A DNA stretch of 8,686 bases from Elusimicrobiaceae bacterium (lineage in GTDB: Bacteria > Elusimicrobiota > Elusimicrobia > Elusimicrobiales > Elusimicrobiaceae): contig JAKSPG010000046.1 in NCBI GenBank assembly GCA_024405075.1, positions 1 to 8,686 on the forward strand, read 5' to 3'. The notes under the pieces were generated by a model that was not told the DNA's origin, ran no database searches, and saw only the letters and a program-made list of their open reading frames with translations. Positions 1 through 7,348 of this stretch are shown here, piece after piece. The position numbers and the translations under genes are program-made. Positions within the stretch are counted from its first letter, which is position 1, and each line of letters begins with the position of its first letter.

Positions 1-3000
1 CTCAATATATCCGCCGGTAGCGAAGAAATTTATTTAGACAGCAACTCTACTTCTACTTCGGATTACGTGCCCGTTGCCAAAGATGCAACCGATTATCTGG
101 GCACGCAACGTTATAGTGCGCAGTGGCAGTTGCTTACCCGCGGGGTGGATTATACGGTGGATTATGCCCGCGGCACCATTACATTCAAGCGTTCCATTAC
201 TGCGGCAAGCGTGTTGGCCGTGGATTACCGGGACTCGCAGGGGAACTTGTTAAGCGACCAAGGGGCTACCCCCGGTACCATTAAGTTGATTAAAACCGAA
301 AACGAGAAACCTTGGGAAGGGACTACTACCGAAACGGCCGACAAATTGGAAATGAAAACTTTCTACCGTATCGGTGCACAAAAGATTACGCAAGACAACG
401 GTAAAGGTAACTTTGTGTTAACGTTGTTAGATGCTAACGGTCAAGCTGTGGGCGGTTCTGCCTCGCCGCAACAGGTGTATCCTACCACCATTGACATGGA
501 TTTTGACGCCGGTATTTTTGAACTTCAACACCGCATGAGTGACGATTTGGGCTTGTACAATGCTACGCCGGTGTCTTCGCTTAACCGTACATTTAAGGTG
601 CAGTACGAATCTACCGTTAAAACGTATTTTGTGGAATCGGGCATTGTGGTACAGTCGGAAAAAGTAAAGTTAAACGGTCGCCCGCTTACCCGCAATAACG
701 ATTATTACATTGATTATAACTCCGGCTTTATTACCTTCTACAGAGGCGATGATATTACGGAAAATACCGTCATTGATATTACATACGATACATTAACCGG
801 AAGTAACTCCAACAACTCGGTACTCGGCGGTCGGCTTGATTATAAACTGTTTGATAAAATTGTGCTGGGAGCCACGGCTATTCAGGAAGGTGGCGAAAAA
901 CCTACCACCGTCCCGCAGGTAGGGGCGTACAGCAAAGAGCTGCTGGTATATGGGGCTGATGTGAAGGGTAGGGATATCAAATTGGCTGATCCGGTGTCGG
1001 TTGATTTCGGTGCGGAAGTTGCCCGCAGCCGCAAAAAACAAAATATGTTTGGTTATGCTATGGTAGACAGCATGAACGATACGAACGAACAGGTCGGGGG
1101 GTCCATGTTGTTTAAGGACTGGGTAATTGCTTCCAACCCCGACGGTCGCCCTAACTTTTTAGATGCTATCACGTGGGACACGCAAGATTTACCATCGCTG
1201 GAAATTAACCCGCATGCGATTGCCAATTCTGACGATAAACGCCAAGTGTTAGTCATCAATTACGATTTTACCCAAGGTATTGATTTTGATGGGCGCGACG
1301 AGGTATCTATCGTGTATCCGATTAGCCAAAGCGGGGTAGATTTATCATCCAAAAAGTCATTTGAACTGACGGTGCTGGGGGAAACAGGCGGGCCGGATTT
1401 GAACTTTACGTTTGGTAACATTTCGGAATATTCCGATAATTCTACCGGGATGGACACGCAATGCGGTACCAATGTGCCGAAAACAGAAGATATATACTGC
1501 CGTAATACGTTGGCCCCCAAAGAAGATATCGGTTGGCTCTACACCAACCCGGATAATAGTGAGCAGCGTTATAACCCATTTGTTCATAACATCTATAACC
1601 CCGAATCACAGCCGAACGGTCGTATTGATACGCAAGACTTAAACGGAAACGGAAAATTTGATGATGAAGACTCTTTAGCTGTTTGGGGCGGGGCGGGAAA
1701 CTTTGGTTTTGCCGGCACGACCATTGCTACGGCAGCCGGGCAATTGGCCCCGGGTAAAGCGGCCGTATGGCAGACGTACTCTATGCCAATCACAATTACT
1801 GATAAAACCCAGTGGACGGCCGTGCGTCACTTGCGTATTACGCTGAAAAAGGGCAGTAAGATGCGGGGACAAATTAAAATTGCTAACGTGGCCCTTTCCG
1901 GTACGGCCTGGAATACCGAGGCCGACCCGAGTGATTTTTCCGTTTCCGGTATTAACAACGTGGAAAATGTGTACTATGAACCGATTTTTAACGATGTCGG
2001 CGGAGATGGTCAGCGCGTTTTCAATTATTTGTATGGCTCTCTGCAGAATTACCGTTCTACGTTAGATTCCGCCAACGTGTTAGACCAATCTTTGCGTATC
2101 CAGTTTGATACCACAGGCCTGGCAGAAGTAATAGATGATGTTTCGGCGCCCGTGTTGGATGGCGAACGGTATGCAAACCGCAACTTTAGGAGTATGGATT
2201 TTTCGCAACACCGCGAGTTCCGTTTCCTGCTGCACAGTACCCCTTCTAATATCGGTTCGGAATTTTTCTTAAAAGTCGGTACGGAAAATAATTATGATAA
2301 AATCATCGTTCCATTAAGTGACGATTTTGACGGTTGGCGGTTGATTTCCGTTAAAATGGTTGACACGAACAGCGATGGTATCCCCGACTCTTTCATCAAC
2401 GCTTCGGATGAGAGTTACAACGTGCGGGTGGTAAACTACCGCGTTACAGGTGGTACCCTCAATTTCCGCGAAATCAGTTTGATTCGTGCCGGGGTCCAAC
2501 GGCCTTCGGGCAGTAGCGGTACGGTGGGTGGAGAAGTGTGGCTTAATACCATCCACTTGGCAGATGCTATTATTCTTACCGGTGAGGCCTATAGGGGCGA
2601 TGTGGAAGTAAAATGGGATGGTTGGGGTAGTGCCGGAGCCAAATATAAACACCAGGACACTAATTTTGAAACGCCGTTAGCTATTTCCAAAGGCCAGGAA
2701 ACAACCGAAGAAGAATATTTCGTCAAGGTAAACCGTCTCAAAGAGTTCCCCATGTCGGCAACCCTTTCACGTAGTGAGGTAACTACCCCGTTGGTAACCG
2801 ATACTTCCACCTACAATACCATTTCCTTATTGGATAAAGGTAAGGTAGAGCGGCAAAATGCCGTTATCCGCGGTGACTTTATTAAAGAAAACTTACCTAA
2901 AATCGGCCTGGAGTATACATTAGATAAAACCGATTACCAGCTCATGCGGCGCAAGGACGACAGCCACACATACGGGGCGACACTCTCGCACACAGCAGGT

Positions 3001-4491
3001 TCGTTTAAAAACATTTCGGCCGGGTATTATTTAACAGATGCGTCGGTAGATTACGATGCGGTGCGTCACCAAGAGTCCGAAACCTACTATAATACGGACG
3101 AGAATACTCAAAAGATGAACGTCAAGTTTACGTATCAGCCCACCGGTAATTTTAACATTATTCCGTCGTACAGCTTAAGTAAAAGTACCGAGGACCGCAC
3201 CCGCTACGAAACGTCCGGTCCTACACAAATCCACTACCCTAAAGCCCTTACCCAGCGCACCGGGTTTAACAGCACCTGGAAGATTAACCGTTGGTTAGCG
3301 CCGTCGGCCAGCTACAATGTCAGCACGGTGGAAAATAATAACTTGACCGCCAAAACACTGACGACTGCTGGATCGTCGGTAAAAGTGGGAGTAGGGGACG
3401 TAAAAACCGTAACCCGCAACGCGGACGGTGGCGTATCGCTTACCTTAAACGGAAACGATATCTTACCGCAAAGCAAATTGTTGAGTACGTTGGTGGTTTC
3501 TTCAGGTTATCGTATCCAGGATGCCGATGCCTGGAGTGATGTGGATAAAGGGTTTGATTCCCGCAAAGCGTTGTGGATTCGCGACTCGCTTAAAGATGTA
3601 GGCTCCTATGGTTACCGTCGCAGTATGACCTTGCGCGATACGTTTACTTCCACCCAGCGTTGGAATCCGCTTTCTAAGTATGATTTAACCGGCGCCGCGG
3701 CCCCGCTGCAGACGATTTCGCTCATCAATAACTTTAGCCGCACGCTTCAGAAAAATGCCCAAACCGGCACGCAATATAATTCTACCAGTATGACGTTGCC
3801 GGATTTAACGTTCTCTATCTCCGATTTGGAAAAATTCTTTTATGCCGGGCATTGGCTGACGGCTACCAACTTAAAATTGCGCTACAGCCAGATTGAACAA
3901 ACCAATACCGGCACGGACGAGCAAACCACGACCCAGTACGGTAGCGATCTGCGCTTTATGTTATTTAACCGCTTTGATACCGTGTTTAATTACCAGCATA
4001 AAGAATCAGATAAGCAGGACTTACGTGCCTTTACCTCCCTGGAGAGTACGCGTGAAAATAACCTCTCTTTCCAAACTTCTTTCTACATCAAGTCCATGCG
4101 TGTAACGCCCAAAGTATTGTATAACACGTACGATAAGTGGCTGGTGAACGGTAAAATCAGCCAAAGTTCCGAAGAATGGGTGCCCAGCTTAAACTTGCGG
4201 TGGGATTTCAACTTACCACATGGTATCAAACTGCCGTTTATTAACCGCGTCTATGCCACGGCCAACCGCATTATTTGGAATACCAATTTGAGTTTTACGG
4301 ATAAGACTTCGGCCGTAGAAGTCAAAGAAAACTACCGTAAATATGATGCGACTACATCGTTGGATTACGAGCTGTCGCAAAACTTGCGTTTTACTTTTTC
4401 AGGCGGTGTAACGGTGCTTAATCACGCCTATGTAAAAACGGAAGACTACACGGCCTACAATATAGCGGCCAATATGACCCTGCAATTTTAA
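1..4491 (+). CDS. sprA: SprA/Sov-like giant outer-membrane protein, 5'-truncated by the window edge
   Basis: The frame is open from base 1 (it reads LNISAGSEEIYLDS...) to the TAA at 4489-4491, giving 1496 visible residues. The GTG at 67 is internal, so the true start lies upstream. Residue numbers here count from base 1. Seen: two related beta modules, LTRGVDYTVDYARGTITF near residues 45-62 and LTRNNDYYIDYNSGFITF near 230-247. A stretch like SprA's barrel-entry region follows (LGGRLDYKLFDKIVLGATAI). Next come a cysteine pair (C488, C500), an acidic EF-hand-like loop (about 546-557) and a DTNSDGIPD loop (about 788-796). A long region of alternating polar and aromatic strands ends in NMTLQF, with a terminal Phe typical of outer-membrane barrels. 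Known: SprA/Sov is the roughly 2400-residue type IX secretion translocon barrel of Bacteroidota. Inferred: this is a homologue in the outer membrane, probably used for protein export. Family assignment rests on motif memory; a different large barrel protein is possible. Confidence 0.68.
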   Translation, partial: LNISAGSEEIYLDSNSTSTSDYVPVAKDATDYLGTQRYSAQWQLLTRGVDYTVDYARGTITFKRSITAASVLAVDYRDSQGNLLSDQGATPGTIKLIKTENEKPWEGTTTETADKLEMKTFYRIGAQKITQDNGKGNFVLTLLDANGQAVGGSASPQQVYPTTIDMDFDAGIFELQHRMSDDLGLYNATPVSSLNRTFKVQYESTVKTYFVESGIVVQSEKVKLNGRPLTRNNDYYIDYNSGFITFYRGDDITENTVIDITYDTLTGSNSNNSVLGGRLDYKLFDKIVLGATAIQEGGEKPTTVPQVGAYSKELLVYGADVKGRDIKLADPVSVDFGAEVARSRKKQNMFGYAMVDSMNDTNEQVGGSMLFKDWVIASNPDGRPNFLDAITWDTQDLPSLEINPHAIANSDDKRQVLVINYDFTQGIDFDGRDEVSIVYPISQSGVDLSSKKSFELTVLGETGGPDLNFTFGNISEYSDNSTGMDTQCGTNVPKTEDIYCRNTLAPKEDIGWLYTNPDNSEQRYNPFVHNIYNPESQPNGRIDTQDLNGNGKFDDEDSLAVWGGAGNFGFAGTTIATAAGQLAPGKAAVWQTYSMPITITDKTQWTAVRHLRITLKKGSKMRGQIKIANVALSGTAWNTEADPSDFSVSGINNVENVYYEPIFNDVGGDGQRVFNYLYGSLQNYRSTLDSANVLDQSLRIQFDTTGLAEVIDDVSAPVLDGERYANRNFRSMDFSQHREFRFLLHSTPSNIGSEFFLKVGTENNYDKIIVPLSDDFDGWRLISVKMVDTNSDGIPDSFINASDESYNVRVVNYRVTGGTLNFREISLIRAGVQRPSGSSGTVGGEVWLNTIHLADAIILTGEAYRGDVEVKWDGWGSAGAKYKHQDTNFETPLAISKGQETTEEEYFVKVNRLKEFPMSATLSRSEVTTPLVTDTSTYNTISLLDKGKVERQNAVIRGDFIKENLPKIGLEYTLDKTDYQLMRRKDDSHTYGATLSHTAGSFKNISAGYYLTDASVDYDAVRHQESETYYNTDENTQKMNVKFTYQPTGNFNIIPSYSLSKSTEDRTRYETSGPTQIHYPKALTQRTGFNSTWKINRWLAPSASYNVSTVENNNLTAKTLTTAGSSVKVGVGDVKTVTRNADGGVSLTLNGNDILPQSKLLSTLVVSSGYRIQDADAWSDVDKGFDSRKALWIRDSLKDVGSYGYRRSMTLRDTFTSTQRWNPLSKYDLTGAAAPLQTISLINNFSRTLQKNAQTGTQYNSTSMTLPDLTFSISDLEKFFYAGHWLTATNLKLRYSQIEQTNTGTDEQTTTQYGSDLRFMLFNRFDTVFNYQHKESDKQDLRAFTSLESTRENNLSFQTSFYIKSMRVTPKVLYNTYDKWLVNGKISQSSEEWVPSLNLRWDFNLPHGIKLPFINRVYATANRIIWNTNLSFTDKTSAVEVKENYRKYDATTSLDYELSQNLRFTFSGGVTVLNHAYVKTEDYTAYNIAANMTLQF

Positions 4492-4492
4492 C

Positions 4493-5224
4493 ATGAAAAC
4501 TTTTTGGATCAATGCCTGGCACTATATACTTCACCTTTGTTGGCCGCGCACGTGTGTAGCGTGCGGGCGGGATTTGCCTTGGCATACCGAAACTTTTCTA
4601 TGCAAGACTTGCACACAACAGCTTAAGCGGCCCGGTCCGCTTTATTGTCGGCGTTGCGGCGTTACGCTTCCTTCCGGCGGTGCATATTGCTATGCGTGTC
4701 GGGGAAGTAAGGCTAAAAAATACAAGTGCCGCCTGATTCGTTCGGCCTGGCAATTTAACACGTCCTCGCGTGCGTTTGTACACGCCCTAAAGTATGGCGG
4801 TGCCGATTATATGTCCGGCGTGATGGGGAAACAGCTGGTACAAAATTTTGTGTACTACCCGGAACTGGCCGGGGCGGAAGTGGTAATGGCTGTTCCGTTA
4901 TTTGTCAAACGGCAGCGTTCGCGCGGGTATAACCAAAGCGAGCTACTTGCCCGTTATTTTGCTGCCGGTACGGGATTGACGTTTCAAACGGGGGTACTGG
5001 TCCGCTCGCGCGATACCGTCAGCCAAACGCAGCTGGGCCGCGCGGCGCGTCTAGCCAACATGACAGGTGCTTTTACGTGTGTGCGTCCGCCCGCCGTTAA
5101 GGGAAAAGTCGTGCTACTCATAGACGATGTAGCCACTACCGGGGCCACGTTGGAAGGTTGTGCCCAAGCCCTAAAAGCGGCTGGAGCCAAACAAGTGCTG
5201 GCCTACACGTACGCCCGGGAATAA
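4493..5224 (+). CDS. comF: ComF family protein (zinc ribbon plus phosphoribosyltransferase domain)
   Basis: The protein has 243 residues, normal for ComF/GntX. The N-terminus has four CxxC pairs (C21/C24, C37/C40, C52/C55, C66/C69), consistent with a double zinc ribbon. The C-terminal part is a type I phosphoribosyltransferase fold with a PRPP-binding loop, LLIDDVATTGAT, at about 208-219. The family signature VPLFVKRQRSRGYNQSELLA lies just past the middle. Known: ComF is a cytoplasmic protein needed for natural transformation in several bacteria, probably acting on incoming single-stranded DNA with the helicase and recombination machinery; the E. coli homologue GntX has been linked to growth on DNA as a carbon source. 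The ATG lies one base after the stop of the SprA-like gene and has no clear Shine-Dalgarno sequence, which suggests translational coupling. It converges on radC with only 3 bp between stops. Family is certain; the role in this organism is inferred. Confidence 0.93.
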   Translation: MKTFWINAWHYILHLCWPRTCVACGRDLPWHTETFLCKTCTQQLKRPGPLYCRRCGVTLPSGGAYCYACRGSKAKKYKCRLIRSAWQFNTSSRAFVHALKYGGADYMSGVMGKQLVQNFVYYPELAGAEVVMAVPLFVKRQRSRGYNQSELLARYFAAGTGLTFQTGVLVRSRDTVSQTQLGRAARLANMTGAFTCVRPPAVKGKVVLLIDDVATTGATLEGCAQALKAAGAKQVLAYTYARE

Positions 5225-5227
5225 GAG

Positions 5228-5914
5228 TTACAAATAACCGGCAGCTTTTAAGCTGTAGCACAAGCCGCGCGATATAATTAGATGGTCGTGTAAGATAATG
5301 CCCATCAGTTGGGCGGCGTGAAGCGTTTGTTGGGTAAGTTCTATATCTTCTTTGGAAGGCGATACATCCCCGGACGGATGATTATGTACCAAAATAATAG
5401 CCGCTGCTTTTTTATCCAGCGCACTTTGTACAATCATTCGCGGTGTGACACTTATTTCCGAGAGTGAGCCGGAAGCAATTACCTGCGTACCGATAAGTGT
5501 ATTACGTACAGAAAGGAAAATAATTTCCAAACATTCGTGTTGTTTGCCGGACAGCGAGGCCTTGCAATATTCCATGACCTGTTGCGGGTTGGTGATAGGA
5601 ATACGCTTCGGTAGTCGCGCTTGAGTATATTTTTTAAGCGTGCCGCGGATCAACTGAATGAAAAGAGCCGTGTTTTCACCTACGCCGTCTATTTGTTCCA
5701 GTGCGGTTTTGTCGGCATCTAACACTTCAGCTAGCGAACCGAAACGTTTGAGTAACGCCCAAGCGATTGGTTTAGTATCTTTGCGTGCGATTACGTAAGT
5801 AAGCAGTAATTCCAGGACTTCATGGTCCAAAAAGCTATCCAACCCCGAGTTGGCAAACCGTTTTTTTATGCGCTGTCTGTGCCCGATGTGGGCCGGCTTA
5901 TTGTGAAAATTCAT
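5228..5914 (-). CDS. radC: RadC family JAB/MPN-domain protein
   Basis: The 228-residue length fits RadC. The N-terminal part (GHRQRIKKRF..., LELLLTY, LLKRFGS) and a helix-hairpin-helix-like IDGVGENTA at about 75-83 match the usual UPF0758 N-domain. The C-terminal JAB domain has a complete HxHx7SxxD metal motif: H177, H179, S187 and D190 in HNHPSGDVSPSKED. I did not assign the upstream catalytic glutamate. Known: RadC was named for DNA repair, but a direct repair role in E. coli has been disputed. It is induced during competence in some bacteria, and its JAMM motif suggests a metal-dependent hydrolase of unknown substrate. The ATG at 5914 is preceded by a weak AGGT six bases away. The gene is divergent from lpd across 78 bp and convergent with comF. 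The family call is secure; the biochemical function is not known. Confidence 0.95.
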   Translation of the reverse strand: MNFHNKPAHIGHRQRIKKRFANSGLDSFLDHEVLELLLTYVIARKDTKPIAWALLKRFGSLAEVLDADKTALEQIDGVGENTALFIQLIRGTLKKYTQARLPKRIPITNPQQVMEYCKASLSGKQHECLEIIFLSVRNTLIGTQVIASGSLSEISVTPRMIVQSALDKKAAAIILVHNHPSGDVSPSKEDIELTQQTLHAAQLMGIILHDHLIISRGLCYSLKAAGYL

Positions 5915-5931
5915 AAAGTTACCTGTTTTTT

Positions 5932-5937
5932 ATTATA
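5932..5937 (-). promoter_or_regulatory. Candidate -10 element for radC
   Basis: On the minus strand this reads TATAAT, a perfect sigma-70-type -10, 17 bases upstream of the radC ATG. I see no convincing -35 at normal spacing. If used, transcription would begin about 10 bases before the ATG, leaving a very short leader with the AGGT near its 5' end. The region is A/T-rich, so a chance match is possible. Confidence 0.4.
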
Positions 5938-5958
5938 CTGTTTTTAATGGTAAAATAG

Positions 5959-5964
5959 TATAAG
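5959..5964 (+). promoter_or_regulatory. Candidate -10 element for the lpd-trmJ operon
   Basis: TATAAG differs from TATAAT by one base. TAAAAT at 5951-5956 is an overlapping alternative. No good -35 is visible for either. Initiation from TATAAG would fall near 5971, downstream of the in-frame GTG at 5969. That would agree with the ATG at 5993 as the real lpd start. It faces the radC -10 within the same 78-bp spacer. Confidence 0.35.
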
Positions 5965-5978
5965 TTCTGTGTTTGTTC

Positions 5979-5986
5979 GGGAGGGG
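5979..5986 (+). promoter_or_regulatory. Ribosome-binding site that fixes the lpd start
   Basis: GGGAGGGG lies six bases before the ATG at 5993. It supports that ATG over the in-frame GTG at 5969, which would add eight residues ahead of the conserved FAD-binding strand and has no comparable site. Confidence 0.8.
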
Positions 5987-5992
5987 TATAGT

Positions 5993-7348
5993 ATGAAACA
6001 TATTGTAGTAATTGGAGGCGGGCCGGCGGGCTATCCGGCCGCTTTAAAAGCCGCGCAGTTAGGTGCGCAAGTAACGCTGGTGGAAAAGAACCGCTTGGGC
6101 GGTGTTTGCTTAAATTGCGGGTGTATACCCTCCAAATCTTTTTTAGATGCTGCGCACCGTTTTCAAACTGTTTTGTCTGCCGCGCAGTTAAGCACGCCAG
6201 AAAGTCAAGAAGCAGCGGAAAAATTAGTGGCCGGGTGTGATTTCCAAAAAATAAAACAACGTCAGCAAGCTGCCACACAAAAACTGGCGCAAGGGATTTC
6301 GTTTTTATTAAAAAAAGCCAATGTGACGGTCATAAACGGCGAAGCATCGTTTGTAGAGGAGCACGCCATTAGTGCGGCCGGGCAGAAAATTACATTTGAC
6401 GGAGCCATTATTGCTACCGGGTCCGAAGCGTTTTATCCGCCGCCCTTTGACACGCTGCGCGGCCAAATTTACGATAATACAAACTTTTTTCAAATGTCCT
6501 CTTTGCCCAAAACGCTGGCGATTATCGGCGGGGGGGTAATCGGGTGTGAAATGGCCGATTGCATGAGTGGCCTGGGGGTGGAAGTGCACGTGGTGGAAAT
6601 GCAACCACGTTTACTGCCGCTGGAGGACGAAGCCGCCGCGCGCGCCGTGGCGCAATCGTTTACCAAACGCAACGTGGCCATACATACCGGGGTACGTGCT
6701 ACGGCTGTACGGCAAACTGCTGACGGTTTTGAAATTACTCTTTCGGACGGTAGTGTGTTGCAGGTTGAAAAAATTTTAGCCGCTATCGGCCGTGCCGTAG
6801 ATTTAACAGCATTGCACTTGGAGCGTATCGGCGTGGAGTGGGACCGTAAAGGCCTGCGTGTTCATCCGCAAACCTTGCAACTTAAAAACCATATTTATGC
6901 CGCGGGCGATGTGACGGGTTTTTGGCAGCTCGCGCATGCGGCCACGCGCCAGGGCGAAGTGGCGGCCAGCAATTTGTGCGGAGTCGCGGCGCAGTATCAC
7001 AACGAGCGCGTGCCGCGTGCGATTTACACCCAGCCGGAAGTCGCCGCCGTTGGCTTGTCGCGCGAGCAAGCGCAAGCGCAGGGAATCGCAGTGAAAGCGC
7101 AAAAGGCGTTTTTCTTGGCTAACGGGCGTGCGGTGGCGCAAGGCCAAACGGACGGTTATGTAGAGTGGTTGACGGATGCAAAAACCGGCAAGTTGCTGGG
7201 AGCGACCTCGGTAGGTGCGCACGCGTCGGAGCTGATTCACGTAGCGGCTGTGGCGCTGGAAGCGGGTTTTACCGCTAACCAATTGCGGGAAGTAATTTTT
7301 GCCCACCCCACGTTCGCCGAAAGTTGGGCGGAGGCAGTATCCAAATGA
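5993..7348 (+). CDS. lpdA: Dihydrolipoamide dehydrogenase (E3), FAD-dependent pyridine nucleotide-disulfide oxidoreductase
   Basis: The protein has 451 residues, slightly shorter than the usual 460-475. In order: the FAD dinucleotide-binding motif GGGPAG at 8-13 with E31 ending the second strand; the redox-active disulfide C39/C44 in CLNCGCIPSK; IIATGS at 139-144; the NAD-binding GGGVIG at 179-184 with E202 at the end of the next strand, favouring NAD over NADP; the second FAD motif YAAGDVTG at 302-309; and a dimer-interface domain ending in FAHPTFAE, supplying the catalytic H438/E443 pair. Known: the enzyme reoxidises dihydrolipoyl groups of 2-oxoacid dehydrogenase complexes or the glycine cleavage system, in the cytoplasm. 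No E1, E2 or lipoyl protein is encoded nearby, so the partner complex is unknown. C42, between the redox cysteines, is unusual. The gene overlaps trmJ by 4 bp. A related flavin disulfide reductase of other substrate is possible. Confidence 0.88.
   Translation: MKHIVVIGGGPAGYPAALKAAQLGAQVTLVEKNRLGGVCLNCGCIPSKSFLDAAHRFQTVLSAAQLSTPESQEAAEKLVAGCDFQKIKQRQQAATQKLAQGISFLLKKANVTVINGEASFVEEHAISAAGQKITFDGAIIATGSEAFYPPPFDTLRGQIYDNTNFFQMSSLPKTLAIIGGGVIGCEMADCMSGLGVEVHVVEMQPRLLPLEDEAAARAVAQSFTKRNVAIHTGVRATAVRQTADGFEITLSDGSVLQVEKILAAIGRAVDLTALHLERIGVEWDRKGLRVHPQTLQLKNHIYAAGDVTGFWQLAHAATRQGEVAASNLCGVAAQYHNERVPRAIYTQPEVAAVGLSREQAQAQGIAVKAQKAFFLANGRAVAQGQTDGYVEWLTDAKTGKLLGATSVGAHASELIHVAAVALEAGFTANQLREVIFAHPTFAESWAEAVSK
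7330..7334 (+). promoter_or_regulatory. Ribosome-binding site for trmJ inside the lpd 3' end
   Basis: GGAGG lies ten bases before the ATG at 7345, within the last lpd codons. It supports 7345 as the start rather than the in-frame ATG at 7324, which lies upstream of this site and would add seven non-conserved residues. Confidence 0.6.

Noticed and set aside
67..69. GTG as start of the large plus-strand gene
   Set aside because: The same frame is open and protein-like back to base 1 (AGSEEIYLDS matches the repeated module style), and there is no ribosome-binding site, so the gene simply enters from the left.
793..2810. Several antisense open frames opposite the SprA-like gene
   Set aside because: They have no recognisable domains, no ribosome-binding sites and low-complexity compositions, as expected for shadows of a long coding gene.
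5242..5255. Inverted repeat CAGCTTTTAAGCTG as terminator at the comF/radC junction
   Set aside because: The stem is only about five A/T-rich pairs, lies within radC coding sequence and has no following U-run.
5969..5971. GTG as an earlier start of the Lpd gene
   Set aside because: GGGAGGGG is well placed for the ATG at 5993, and Lpd proteins begin just before the FAD-binding strand.
5919..6278. 119-residue minus-strand open frame over the lpd start and divergent spacer
   Set aside because: It overlaps conserved Lpd codons and the promoter spacer, has no recognisable motif, and ends next to the radC start without coding character.
6803..7306. 167-residue minus-strand open frame opposite lpd
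   Set aside because: It is Arg/His-rich with no domain, and mirrors a stretch of lpd rich in GCG and CGC codons; a frame shadow.
7324..7326. ATG as an earlier start of trmJ
   Set aside because: It adds seven non-conserved residues and lies upstream of the GGAGG site; the ATGA overlap at 7345 fits better.
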